From contig CAMNTH010000022.1 in NCBI GenBank assembly GCA_946557785.1, positions 1 through 55,389 on the forward strand: DNA of 55,389 nucleotides, given 5' to 3'. The position numbers and the translations under genes are program-made. The notes beneath the pieces are model-generated. The model saw nothing but the letters and a program-made list of their open reading frames with translations, had not been told where the DNA came from and did not search any database. This stretch comes from an uncultured Blautia sp. (GTDB taxonomy: Bacteria > Bacillota > Clostridia > Lachnospirales > Lachnospiraceae). Shown here piece after piece: positions 34,580-43,529 of this stretch (within the stretch, counting starts at the first letter, position 1; each line of letters opens with the position of its first letter).

Positions 34580-35836
34580 TTATACTCTGTCTCTGAAAAA
34601 TTCCACAAACTCCGTATAACCTTCTGCAGTCATCTGATCCTTCTGGAATTTTTTATTTTTCTTCATTATCGAAATATTCACCTGTGTTCCATTTCTGCGC
34701 TCTTCCTCAGCCAGCTTCAGAATACCCAGAAGCTTCTTTGCCGGCATATTTTTTTCTATCAGATATGCTTTTTTGCCATTGGCGGCAGGTACTTCATATC
34801 CCCGCTCCAAAAGCAGCATTACAATACGTTCAAATCCAATGGAAAATCCGCATGCACTGGTAGAATTTCCTGTAAATTTCCCTATCATCTCGTCATAGCG
34901 TCCGCCGCCTCCCACAGAACCGCCGAATTCGTCCATCGCAATCTCAAAGATCGGTCCTGTATAATAAGACATCCCCCGCACAAGCGTAGGATCGAATGAA
35001 ATCTTAAAATCTGCCGTTTTTACGGCATCTACTGTAGAGATAATCGTTTCCAGATCTTCCGCTACCCTTGGATCCATTACATCCTTCAGTTTTTCTCTGC
35101 AGTAACGAACCCCCTCAACATCTGAAGTGATTTCTGCAAACATACTAAGATAAGTATCAATACTCTCTTTTGCAAAGCCCTCTTCTTCCAGCTCCCTTGC
35201 AACCCCTTCCAGTCCGATTTTATCCATTTTATCTAAAATGATGAATACGGTATCAAAGCTCTCTTCCGGGAAGCCGCTGTATTGTGCCATCGCCTTTAAA
35301 ATTTTACGGTCATTGATGCGGATGGTAAAATTGTGGAAATCCAGCTTGCCAAGAAGTGTTGTGGTGGCAAGCACCAGCTCGATCTCCGCAAGATAGGTTG
35401 GCTCACCCAGAATATCAATATCGCACTGCATAAACTGGCGGAAACGTCCTCTCTGGGGACGGTCTGCCCTCCATACGTTACCCATCTGCAATGCCTTAAA
35501 AGGAGAAGGAAGCTCATTGGCATTGTTGGAATAATATCTGGAAAGAGGAACCGTCAGATCATAACGAAGTCCTGAATCCACCAGGTCTGACTCACACTTT
35601 GCCTCCTCCAGTTTCAGCTTTTCGCCCCTTTTTAAAATCTTAAAGATCAGCTTTTCATTTTCGCCGCCCTGCTTGCTTGAGAGATTCTCAATGTGTTCTA
35701 CACAGGGCGTCTCAATTGCACAGAAGCCAAATGTTTTGTAAGTTTCCCGAATCATATTCATCACATAATTGCGGATTTCCATCTCCTTTGGCAAAATATC
35801 CTTCATGCCGGTTACCGGCTTTTTCTTTAATGCCAT
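34580..35836 (-). CDS. hisS: Histidyl-tRNA synthetase
   Basis: Class II synthetase of 418 residues. Motif 2 region WRADRPQRGRFRQFMQCDID (about 119-138), the His-specific block LVRGMSYYTGPIFEIA, GGGRYDEMIG and motif 3 GFSIGFERIVMLL are visible, followed by a C-terminal anticodon-binding domain. GAGGAGG precedes the start. The hisS-aspS order is common in Firmicutes. The gap to the upstream HD-domain gene is only 19 nt, with no T-box or promoter visible, so it is probably read through from upstream. Confidence 0.97.
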   Translation of the reverse strand: MALKKKPVTGMKDILPKEMEIRNYVMNMIRETYKTFGFCAIETPCVEHIENLSSKQGGENEKLIFKILKRGEKLKLEEAKCESDLVDSGLRYDLTVPLSRYYSNNANELPSPFKALQMGNVWRADRPQRGRFRQFMQCDIDILGEPTYLAEIELVLATTTLLGKLDFHNFTIRINDRKILKAMAQYSGFPEESFDTVFIILDKMDKIGLEGVARELEEEGFAKESIDTYLSMFAEITSDVEGVRYCREKLKDVMDPRVAEDLETIISTVDAVKTADFKISFDPTLVRGMSYYTGPIFEIAMDEFGGSVGGGGRYDEMIGKFTGNSTSACGFSIGFERIVMLLLERGYEVPAANGKKAYLIEKNMPAKKLLGILKLAEEERRNGTQVNISIMKKNKKFQKDQMTAEGYTEFVEFFRDRV

Positions 35837-35855
35837 ATAAACCTCCTCGTATTCA

Positions 35856-36419
35856 TTATGTATTGTGTACTACCTTTTGAAAGGCAATAAATACATTCAT
35901 ATCAAAATTCTTAACTTCATCAATCATCAGTTCCATGACTGTCTCTCTCTCAAAAGCCTTCCTATAAGGCCGGTCTGAGCTAAGAGCTGAAAAAACATCA
36001 CAAACCCGAAGAATCCTGGCACCAATGGGAATTTCCTCCCCTGCCTTATTGGAAGGATAGCCGCTTCCGTCATAGTTTTCATGATGATAGAGAATGCTTT
36101 CCAGGGTAAAGTCAGAATATCCCTGGTTCTTTAGTTCCTCATAGCCAAGAGTTGGATGCATACGGACAAATTTCAATTCCTCAATCACAAGAGGATCATT
36201 TTCCTGTCCGTTGATATATCCCATCAGCTTCAATTTCCCAATATCATGGAGCATTCCTGCAACTGCAAGCTCATAACAAAGATGATGATCAAGCCCCATT
36301 TCCGATGCAACTGCATACGCCAGGTTGCTTACTGCTTTTCCATGATTCAGTTCTGAAGACAGATCAAATTCCAGAATCCTCTCAGGGGTATTTGAAGTTC
36401 TCTTATACGCCGCTCCCAA
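35856..36419 (-). CDS. Stand-alone HD (HD-GYP-like) phosphohydrolase
   Basis: A roughly 187-residue protein that is essentially one HD domain. The metal-binding motif is AGMLHDIGKLKL (about 55-66), followed by MHPTLGYEELK, LYHHENYDGSGYPS and ARILRVCDVFSAL. HHENYDGSGYP is typical of HD-GYP cyclic-di-GMP phosphodiesterases, but no receiver or other sensor domain is attached. The frame is open to a GTG that touches GGGAGG. I favour the TTG at 36419, 8 nt after it. It lies between hemZ and hisS. Cyclic-di-GMP hydrolysis is a family-level inference. Confidence 0.85.
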   Translation of the reverse strand: MGAAYKRTSNTPERILEFDLSSELNHGKAVSNLAYAVASEMGLDHHLCYELAVAGMLHDIGKLKLMGYINGQENDPLVIEELKFVRMHPTLGYEELKNQGYSDFTLESILYHHENYDGSGYPSNKAGEEIPIGARILRVCDVFSALSSDRPYRKAFERETVMELMIDEVKNFDMNVFIAFQKVVHNT

Positions 36420-36438
36420 AGAGTACACCTCCCGTTAC

Positions 36439-38013
36439 TTACAGCCAGGTTTCAATACCTGAACGTTTTCTTTCAATCATTTCGTCGATCCGGGCAATGT
36501 AGGTGCTGACGTCCTTCACATTTTCCACCCTCTCGATCCTTTTTCCATGGTCAAACACCAGCTTGGAAGAACCGCCTGCTCCAAGAGCAATAATCGGCTG
36601 CTTTTCCTCCATTATCAGTATATTGTAAATTCCCGCTTTGTCAACCTTTGCGTAGCCTACATTTTCGAAGTTTCCCTTCATATTTTTTTGTCTGTACAAA
36701 TAGTAGGGTTCCATTCCCATTTTGTATGCGGCCGTCATGGTCATATCCATAATTTCCTGATTATTCTCAAATGTCATTTCCTGATACTGATCCCGGAACA
36801 TGTTCAGGCGCGCAGCACGCTTCACTGCAAGGGAGTGCACTGTGAGGCTATCCGGACCAAGAGCCTCAACCTCATTTAAAGTATTCTCTACCATGGTGAT
36901 ATCTTCTCCCGGAAGACCTACGATCAAATCCATGTTGATATTGCCGTATCCCCATTCCCTAGCAAGGCAAAAGGCATTTTTTGTCTCCTCCACAGTATGC
37001 CGCCGACCAATAATATCCAGTGTTATCTGGTTCATGGTCTGTGGATTCACGGAAATGCGGCTTACAGGAAATTCCCTCATTGCAAGGAGTTTTTCCTTTG
37101 TAATGCTGTCCGGGCGCCCTGCTTCCACAGTAAACTCTTCCACCCCATCATAGCCAAAGCACTCTCCTGTCTCGTGGAGGAGACGCCTTAACTGTTCCGG
37201 GCTAAGGGTGGTGGGCGTACCGCCCCCGATATATACGGTATCCAGCTTCCTGCCTTTCATCATAGAGGAAACCGCTTTAATTTCCCTGCAAAGAGCATCT
37301 AAATAGAGGTCTGTCTTTGCCTGCCACTGTTTCAGAGGGTAGGAACTAAAAGAACAGTAAAGGCAGATACTTGGGCAAAAGGGAATTCCAATGTAAAGGC
37401 TGTATCCCTTTTCATAATCAATATTTTTTAAGATTTCTCTTTCTCTATTGGCAATGGTAATGGCCAGAGCCGCCTTTTTAGGGCTTACCAGGTAACGTTC
37501 CCGCATTTCCTTTGCCACTTCCGTGTTCTTCATTCCGGACTCGATCATTCCCATGGCAAGTTTGGCAGGGCGGATCCCTGTCAGATTACCCCAGGGGAGG
37601 GTTTTTTCTGTCATCTTTACAAGAACCTGGTAAAGTGCATATTTAATGCTGTCCTTGTTTTGCTTACGAAGCTCCATTTCTTCCTCTGTCCGTTTTCCGG
37701 TACTTCTAACGGAGCATTCTTGTGTCTTTTCATTTTGTTCCTGCAAAGAAACAAGGGCATCCTTGGACTGCCCTTTTATGATGCTTGCCTGGCACACACC
37801 TTTGTGCTCTTCATTTTTAAATTTAATCTGACAGTCTTCCCCTGATCTTTCAATCCGGAACACAGTTCCGCATTTCTCTTCCTCTTCTTCATAAGAAATG
37901 CAGAACTCTGCTTCCGGGTAAAAAGCTTTGATCAATTCATAAATATCATGTTCAAATTCTCTGTCTAAAAACAGAATCTGGATCTTACACAAATGGATTA
38001 TACCTCTTTTCAT
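36439..38013 (-). CDS. hemZ: HemZ-type radical SAM coproporphyrinogen dehydrogenase-like protein
   Basis: A 524-residue radical SAM enzyme of the HemN/HemZ group. A roughly 170-residue N-terminal domain typical of HemZ precedes the Fe-S motif CPSICLYCSF (Cys about 214, 218, 221). It continues with DTVYIGGGTPTTLSPEQL, EFTVEAGRPDSI and INMDLIVGLPGED. HemZ is linked to oxygen-independent haem synthesis, though many anaerobes carrying it lack the full pathway. The ATG at 38013 lies 29 nt inside the upstream hydrolase gene and lacks a strong ribosome site. A TTG at 37992, 10 nt after GAGG, is an alternative start. Confidence 0.9.
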   Translation of the reverse strand: MKRGIIHLCKIQILFLDREFEHDIYELIKAFYPEAEFCISYEEEEEKCGTVFRIERSGEDCQIKFKNEEHKGVCQASIIKGQSKDALVSLQEQNEKTQECSVRSTGKRTEEEMELRKQNKDSIKYALYQVLVKMTEKTLPWGNLTGIRPAKLAMGMIESGMKNTEVAKEMRERYLVSPKKAALAITIANREREILKNIDYEKGYSLYIGIPFCPSICLYCSFSSYPLKQWQAKTDLYLDALCREIKAVSSMMKGRKLDTVYIGGGTPTTLSPEQLRRLLHETGECFGYDGVEEFTVEAGRPDSITKEKLLAMREFPVSRISVNPQTMNQITLDIIGRRHTVEETKNAFCLAREWGYGNINMDLIVGLPGEDITMVENTLNEVEALGPDSLTVHSLAVKRAARLNMFRDQYQEMTFENNQEIMDMTMTAAYKMGMEPYYLYRQKNMKGNFENVGYAKVDKAGIYNILIMEEKQPIIALGAGGSSKLVFDHGKRIERVENVKDVSTYIARIDEMIERKRSGIETWL

Positions 38014-38614
38014 AACCTATGGTCGTAGATGCGTCATGTCCGGGAAATACCTCTGTTTCCTCAGGAAGACAGTCTACCAGTTTATGAAGGCTTCGAACAA
38101 TTTCTGCAGTACTTCCTCCCGGAAAATCCGTTCTTCCCACAGAACCGTAAAAAAGGGTGTCACCGCTAAAGAGCATGCCTTCTTCTTTGAGATAATAACA
38201 GCAGCTTCCCTTAGTATGCCCAGGGGTATGGAGCATCTGAACGGAAAATCCGGCTGCTTCAAATCTCTCCAGGTCTTCCAGCCAAGCGTCCGCTTTTATG
38301 GAGCATCCCCCACCATAGCATCCTGACATATTCATGGACGGTTCCTTAAGCATCTGCTCTTCACTACGGCAGGCATATACCGGAATCCCATAGCGGGCTT
38401 TCACCTCTTCTACAGCCATGATATGGTCAAAATGTCCGTGTGTCAAAAGGATGCCCACCGGCTTCCCGCCCATGGAAGATACCTTCTCTTCAATCTTCTT
38501 CCCTTCGGAAGCCGGATCCACAATAAGTATTTCTCCTGTTTCTTTGTTCTTTAAAAAATAGCAGTTAGTATAAACACTGCCCAGGATACATTTCTGCAAT
38601 TCTAACTTTGCCAT
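37985..38614 (-). CDS. Metallo-beta-lactamase-fold hydrolase (glyoxalase II-like)
   Basis: A 209-residue MBL-fold enzyme. The metal-binding motif LLTHGHFDHI (about 56-65), His in MLHTPGHTKGSCC (about 131-143), Asp in LFSGDTLFYGSVGRTDF and His in FPGHDAST near the C-terminus are all present, so the site looks complete. The group includes hydroxyacylglutathione hydrolases and persulfide-type hydrolases; the exact substrate is unknown. AAGGAG precedes the start. It lies 12 nt after relA, an order widely seen in Clostridia. Confidence 0.93.
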   Translation of the reverse strand: MAKLELQKCILGSVYTNCYFLKNKETGEILIVDPASEGKKIEEKVSSMGGKPVGILLTHGHFDHIMAVEEVKARYGIPVYACRSEEQMLKEPSMNMSGCYGGGCSIKADAWLEDLERFEAAGFSVQMLHTPGHTKGSCCYYLKEEGMLFSGDTLFYGSVGRTDFPGGSTAEIVRSLHKLVDCLPEETEVFPGHDASTTIGYEKRYNPFV

Positions 38615-38626
38615 AGATACTCCTTT

Positions 38627-40954
38627 TCAGCCTTTGGTACGTTCTACATCAATCACACTCTCCACCTGGCGGACTTTTTCAAAAAGGGTCTGCAGTTCTT
38701 CCTTGCTCTTCACTTCAAAGCTCATGGAAATCGTTGCCTTCTCCTGCTTATTCGTCCGGCTGTTTATGCTCCTTACATCAATTTTGCGCTCTGTGAAGAT
38801 TTTAGACAGGTCTACCATAAGGCCTGTACGGTTGTTGGCATAGACTTGAATCTCTACCATGTATTTCTCAGCTTTTGTCTCTGCCTGCTGCCACTCTGCT
38901 TCAATAAGACGGGTTCTGTCAATTTCTGTCATACTCAGCACATTCACACAATCCGTACGGTGAATAGTTATGCCCCTTCCCCTTGTTACAAAGCCCACGA
39001 TCTCATCCCCGGGAATGGGACTGCAGCATTTGGAAAAGCGAACAGCTACATCATGGATACCCTTTACCACAATGCCGCTCTTGCTCTTTGCAATATGAAG
39101 CTTTTCCTGGTTTTCGTTCACAGCCTCCATAACCTGCTCATCTGTAAGGTTCTTCTTGTTCTCCTTCTCATAGGCTTCCATCAGCTTGTTGAAAACCTGG
39201 CCTTCCTTCAGGCCGCCATGGCCGATCGCCGCCAGCACGGATTCCCAATCACGGAATCCGTACTTTCCCATAACAGCTTCCAGATACTGGTTCTTGGTAT
39301 ATGTGCTGATCTTGTAGCCCTTGCTCTTGGCATACTGAGCCAGCATATCCTTGCCTTTTAAAATATTGTCTTCCTTCAGCTCTTTTTTAAACCATTGATT
39401 GATCTTATTTTTTGCCTGGGTGCTCTTTACCACCTTCAGCCAGTCACGGCTGGGACCCTGGGAATTCTGCGAAGTAATAATCTCAATCCTGTCGCCGTTT
39501 TTAATCTGATATTCAATGGGTACCAGCTTTCCGTTGACTCTGGCCCCCACCATCCTGTTTCCTACGGCGCTGTGCACGCAATAGGCAAAGTCTATGGGCG
39601 TGGATCCGTTAGGGAGGGTTTTCACATCGCCCTGGGGAGTGAAACAGTAAACGCTGTCTGCAAACAAATCCAAGTCGTTTTTCAAAAGACTCATAAACTC
39701 TCTGTTGTCAGACATATCCTTCTGCCATTCCAGGATCTGGCGAAGCCAGTTCAGTTTTTCTTCCTCGCTCTTTCCCACAGGAGCCTTTCCATCTGAGGAC
39801 TCCTTATACTTCCAATGGGCCGCAATACCGTACTCTGCAGTCTTATGCATCTCAAAGGTACGGATCTGGATCTCAAAAGGCTGCCCGTTAGGCCCGATCA
39901 GCGTAGTATGGAGGGACTGATACATATTAGGCTTGGGCATTGCAATATAGTCCTTAAACCTTCCGGGTATGGGCGTATACATTTCATGGATAACGCCTAA
40001 AGCCGCATAGCAGTCCTTCACTGTATCCACCAAAATGCGCACAGCAAATAAATCATAAATCTGGTCAATGGTCTTATCCTGATTCACCATCTTTTTATAG
40101 ATACTGAAGAAGTGCTTCACTCTGCCGTCAACCTGGGCACGGACGCCTCCATCCTCCATATGCTTCTTTACCTGCTGTACAATGCTGTTTACGAACTGCT
40201 CCCGCACGCTTTTCCGTAGAGCCACTTTTTCCACCAGGTCGTAATAAACTTCCGGCTTTAAGTATTTCAGGGAAAGGTCATCCAGTTCAATCTTAATCTT
40301 GGAAATACCAAGCCGCTGTGCAATGGGGGCATAGATGTCCATAGTCTCCCTTGCCTTTTCCTGCTGCTTCTCCGGACGCATATATTTCAGGGTACGCATA
40401 TTGTGAAGCCGGTCAGCAAGCTTGATCAGAATTACGCGGATGTCCTTCGCCATGGCAAGGAACATCTTTCTTAAATTCTCAGCCTGTACCTCTACTTTAT
40501 CTGCGGAATAGGAAAGCTGTCCCAGCTTGGTCACGCCATCTACAAGGAGCGCTACCTCTGACCCGAATTCCTTTTCCACTTCTTCATAGGTCATCCATGT
40601 ATCTTCCACTGCATCATGAAGCAGGCCTGCTACGATCGTTTCCTTGTCCAATTCCAAATCCGCCAGAATAATGGCTACGCAAAGAGGATGAATAATATAC
40701 GGTTCTCCCGATTTTCTTTTCTGATCCTTATGTGCTTCACTGGCAGCCTCATATGCTTTCTGTATCATGGAAATATCCGTAGAAGGATGATATTTTTTTA
40801 CACCGGTGATCAATTCATTATATAATACCTCCGGGCTTGTAAAGTCACTCATCTGTTTGACTGCTGCATCTGCCTTTTTTACATATTCCAGTTTTGCCTG
40901 TTCCAGTCTCTGCCGGACCTGCTCCTGCTCAGCATTTTGTTTTTTGTCTGCCAT
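38627..40954 (-). CDS. relA: Bifunctional (p)ppGpp synthetase/hydrolase
   Basis: Rel-type stringent-response enzyme of about 775 residues. The HD hydrolase domain has LLHDAVEDTW (about 110-119), so hydrolysis is probably intact. The synthetase domain has VKHFFSIYKKM and YDLFAVRILVDT, then the QIRTFEMHKTAEYGIAAHW block. A TGS domain (VYCFTPQGDVKTLPNGSTP), a zinc-finger-like CCSPIPGDEIVG block and a C-terminal ACT domain (YANNRTGLMVDLSKIF) follow. The frame is open to GTG at 40966. I prefer ATG at 40954, 8 nt after AGGTGA. It lies 71 nt downstream of apt. Confidence 0.97.
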   Translation of the reverse strand: MADKKQNAEQEQVRQRLEQAKLEYVKKADAAVKQMSDFTSPEVLYNELITGVKKYHPSTDISMIQKAYEAASEAHKDQKRKSGEPYIIHPLCVAIILADLELDKETIVAGLLHDAVEDTWMTYEEVEKEFGSEVALLVDGVTKLGQLSYSADKVEVQAENLRKMFLAMAKDIRVILIKLADRLHNMRTLKYMRPEKQQEKARETMDIYAPIAQRLGISKIKIELDDLSLKYLKPEVYYDLVEKVALRKSVREQFVNSIVQQVKKHMEDGGVRAQVDGRVKHFFSIYKKMVNQDKTIDQIYDLFAVRILVDTVKDCYAALGVIHEMYTPIPGRFKDYIAMPKPNMYQSLHTTLIGPNGQPFEIQIRTFEMHKTAEYGIAAHWKYKESSDGKAPVGKSEEEKLNWLRQILEWQKDMSDNREFMSLLKNDLDLFADSVYCFTPQGDVKTLPNGSTPIDFAYCVHSAVGNRMVGARVNGKLVPIEYQIKNGDRIEIITSQNSQGPSRDWLKVVKSTQAKNKINQWFKKELKEDNILKGKDMLAQYAKSKGYKISTYTKNQYLEAVMGKYGFRDWESVLAAIGHGGLKEGQVFNKLMEAYEKENKKNLTDEQVMEAVNENQEKLHIAKSKSGIVVKGIHDVAVRFSKCCSPIPGDEIVGFVTRGRGITIHRTDCVNVLSMTEIDRTRLIEAEWQQAETKAEKYMVEIQVYANNRTGLMVDLSKIFTERKIDVRSINSRTNKQEKATISMSFEVKSKEELQTLFEKVRQVESVIDVERTKG

Positions 40955-41025
40955 ACTCTCTTTCACCTGCCTGTTACAATTTTATCGTTACAGTTCCCCC
41001 CACATACGCTTCTGCAAAAAATCTT

Positions 41026-41550
41026 TTATTTTCCCTCATAACAAATTACGGATTTTACATCATAGTCTGCTAATTTCTCACGTCCCTTAAGTCCTGCCAG
41101 CTCCATAAGGAATACAATCTTCACAACCTCTCCGCCCAATTCTTCTACCATCTTCGCAGCAGCCTCAATGGTTCCGCCTGTAGCGATCAGATCATCGATG
41201 ATCGCAACCTTCTGTCCTGGCCGGATAGAGTCCCTATGCATTTCGATGGTTGCTGTGCCATATTCCAGATCATAGGTCCTGGAAATCGTGTCGCAGGGAA
41301 GCTTGCCCTTCTTGCGCACAAGAACGAATGGTTTGTGGAGATTATAGGCAATCGGCATACCAAAGATAAAGCCTCTGGATTCTGTTCCAATAATTACATC
41401 TACATCTACATCTTTCAAAAAATCCTGCATGGAGTCAATTGCAAGCTTCAGGCCATCGGCATCCTGCAAAATACTTGTCACATCACGAAAAATAATTCCC
41501 GGTTCCGGAAAATCCGGAATGCTTCTTACATATTCTTCAATTTTCTTCAT
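41026..41550 (-). CDS. apt: Adenine phosphoribosyltransferase
   Basis: Purine salvage enzyme converting adenine and PRPP to AMP. The protein from ATG 41550 (MKKIEEYVRSIPDFPEPGII) has 174 residues, the standard length. The PRPP-binding motif is VAIIDDLIATGGT (about 119-131). The reading frame stays open for 57 codons upstream to 41721. That stretch contains a sigma-A promoter and has no family homology I recognise, so it is not coding. TAGGA and AAGGAG lie upstream of the chosen ATG. It sits between recJ and relA, the order usual in this lineage. Confidence 0.96.
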   Translation of the reverse strand: MKKIEEYVRSIPDFPEPGIIFRDVTSILQDADGLKLAIDSMQDFLKDVDVDVIIGTESRGFIFGMPIAYNLHKPFVLVRKKGKLPCDTISRTYDLEYGTATIEMHRDSIRPGQKVAIIDDLIATGGTIEAAAKMVEELGGEVVKIVFLMELAGLKGREKLADYDVKSVICYEGK

Positions 41551-41599
41551 CTTGTTCCTACACTCCTTACACTGTACTTTTGGAAAAATATTCGTTATA

Positions 41600-41628
41600 A
41601 GTATAGCACCTTTCTTTTTCAGAATCAA
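41600..41628 (-). promoter_or_regulatory. Promoter for apt (and relA)
   Basis: Minus strand TTGATT (41623-41628), 17 bp, TATACT (41600-41605), about 50 nt upstream of the apt ATG. It gives apt-relA a promoter separate from recJ. Confidence 0.7.
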
Positions 41629-41714
41629 TGAAAACTGACATCCCTCGATAAAATCCGGCAATTCAATATTACTGTTCACTTTGCTCTCAGAAGCATCCCA
41701 TCTGCACACCATCT

Positions 41715-43427
41715 TCAGCAATAATTTCGAATAACCGCCTGTATTCTTTCCCGTCCCTGGTAGGAATTGATCTCCGGATAATAAGTGACTGAAATCGTCT
41801 TTTTCTCCTCTGCAAAGGCCTTAAATTCCTCTGCTTCTCCAAAGTAAACGGCCTCGCTCACATTCCCCCCTTCATCCATAAGCTGCATTTTGGCTACATT
41901 ACGATTCTTTCCCAAAATCCGCATACTTAAAACACGAAGTCCCTTTTGTGCAAATAAAGGCTTGTGATTCCCCTTTCCAAAGGGTTCAAGAAGGGATATC
42001 TGATCGATCAGGTTCTTATTCACATAGGATAATGGCATGGGAACATCAATGACGATCTTGGGTGTCAGATCTTCCTCTGTAAGGGTGCAGTTATCATTTA
42101 ATCGTCTTCGGAAAAGCTCTACGTTTTCTTCCTTTAAAGAAAGCCCTGCAGCCATAGGATGCCCCCCGAACTTTTCCAAAAGATCTTGGCACTTTACCAG
42201 TTCCTCATACATGGAATAGTTTTCTATGGAACGTCCGCTTCCCTTGACCCCATTCTCACTTCTGGTGAGGATAAAAGCAGGTTTATTATACTTTTCCCGA
42301 ATCCTTCCTGCAATAATGCCCGCAAGGCTTTCATGACAGTCTGGAAGATAAAGAACAAGCACCCTGTCCCGTCCCATTTCCGTAGTCTCTATCATTTCTA
42401 CAGCCTGCTCCTTCCCCTCTTCCGTAAGGGCCTTGCGGCTCTGGTTCAAGGCTGTCAGATCTCCTGCCAGGGCTGCTGCCCTTTGGGCATTCTCAACCTG
42501 AAATAATGCAAGAGAACGTGCTGCCGTATCCAGACGTCCACTGGCGTTGATGCATGGCCCAAGCACAAATCCCACATGGTATGCAGATATCTCTCCGCCC
42601 TCCAGGGAGTTCGCCTGTATCAGGGCACGAAGACCATAATTCGTTGTTTTGGAAAGGCGTTTCAAACCTTCCTTTACAATGATCCTGTTTTCACCCTGGA
42701 GATCCATTACATCCCCCACTGTGGCAATGGCCGCAAATTCCAGAAATTTTAGAATCTCGTTTTTATGAAGCCCTGCTCTTTCATACAAAGCCCATATAAG
42801 TTTCCATGCAACTACAGCGCCGCAGATATTTTTGGACGGGTAAGGACAATCCGTCTGCTTGGGATTGATTATCGCATCCCCCCAGGGGATCTTAAAGTTC
42901 CTTCCCTCACTGGTATCTTCATATGGAATCTCATGATGGTCTGTGACGATCACCGTCATCCCGAGTTCTTTTGCAAGGGCAATCTCCTCCATGGCCGAAA
43001 TACCGTTGTCGCATGTCACAATGGTATCCACCCCATCCTCCTGTGCCCTTAAAATCAATTGTTTGTGCATTCCATAACCGTCCGTGATCCGGTCCGGTAT
43101 GTAAGTATCCGCATTGGCGCCCAGTCTCTCCATTCCTTTGATCAAAATATAGGTCGAAGTAACACCATCTATGTCATAGTCGCCTATAATCCTTATTTTT
43201 TTCTTATCCTGAATCTTTTCCCACAGAATCCCCACTGCTTTTTCCATATCCTTTAAAAGCCAGGGCGACGGCAATTCCTCCAGATTCCCATAAAGATAGG
43301 TGCGGATATTCTCCATTCCCTCTACATCCCGGTTCCGAATGAGGCGGGCTATTACAGGATCAATTCCAAAGGTATTGCCAATCTTCTTAAAATCCGCCCG
43401 TTTCGCAGTTACTACCCATTTCTCCAT
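41715..43427 (-). CDS. recJ: Single-stranded-DNA exonuclease RecJ
   Basis: DHH-family 5'-3' exonuclease of 570 residues, used in recombination and mismatch repair. Motifs: IRIIGDYDIDGVTSTYI (motif I), IVTCDNGIS (motif II), VIVTDHHEIP (DHH motif III, about 156-165) and a DHHA1-type block with GVKGSGRSIENYSMYEELVK and GGHPMAAGLSL. A C-terminal OB-like domain follows. It is shorter than RecJ versions with extra C-terminal domains but complete for Clostridia. AGAGG lies upstream of the ATG. The secDF terminator lies just before it. Confidence 0.96.
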   Translation of the reverse strand: MEKWVVTAKRADFKKIGNTFGIDPVIARLIRNRDVEGMENIRTYLYGNLEELPSPWLLKDMEKAVGILWEKIQDKKKIRIIGDYDIDGVTSTYILIKGMERLGANADTYIPDRITDGYGMHKQLILRAQEDGVDTIVTCDNGISAMEEIALAKELGMTVIVTDHHEIPYEDTSEGRNFKIPWGDAIINPKQTDCPYPSKNICGAVVAWKLIWALYERAGLHKNEILKFLEFAAIATVGDVMDLQGENRIIVKEGLKRLSKTTNYGLRALIQANSLEGGEISAYHVGFVLGPCINASGRLDTAARSLALFQVENAQRAAALAGDLTALNQSRKALTEEGKEQAVEMIETTEMGRDRVLVLYLPDCHESLAGIIAGRIREKYNKPAFILTRSENGVKGSGRSIENYSMYEELVKCQDLLEKFGGHPMAAGLSLKEENVELFRRRLNDNCTLTEEDLTPKIVIDVPMPLSYVNKNLIDQISLLEPFGKGNHKPLFAQKGLRVLSMRILGKNRNVAKMQLMDEGGNVSEAVYFGEAEEFKAFAEEKKTISVTYYPEINSYQGRERIQAVIRNYC

Positions 43428-43467
43428 ATTTCATATTTTCCTCTTAATCTTCCTCTCATTTATATAA

Positions 43468-43504
43468 AATGTCCCGAGGCAGGCTTCTCCTGTCCCGGGA
43501 CATT
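43468..43504 (-). terminator. Terminator after secDF
   Basis: AATGTCCCG / CGGGACATT stem (9 bp) with further pairing inside the loop, followed on the minus strand by TTATATAA. It separates secDF from recJ. Confidence 0.75.
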
Positions 43505-43529
43505 CTATTTAAGCATTTGCTTTTCTTTA

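Noticed and set aside
32718..36428. T-box leaders for hisS and aspS
   Set aside because: Gaps upstream of both genes are 19-68 nt, too short for a T-box, and no specifier or antiterminator pattern is seen.
41551..41721. 57-codon N-terminal extension of apt
   Set aside because: It contains a TTGATT-17-TATACT promoter, and the family start (MKKIEEYVRSIP) has its own ribosome site at 41550.
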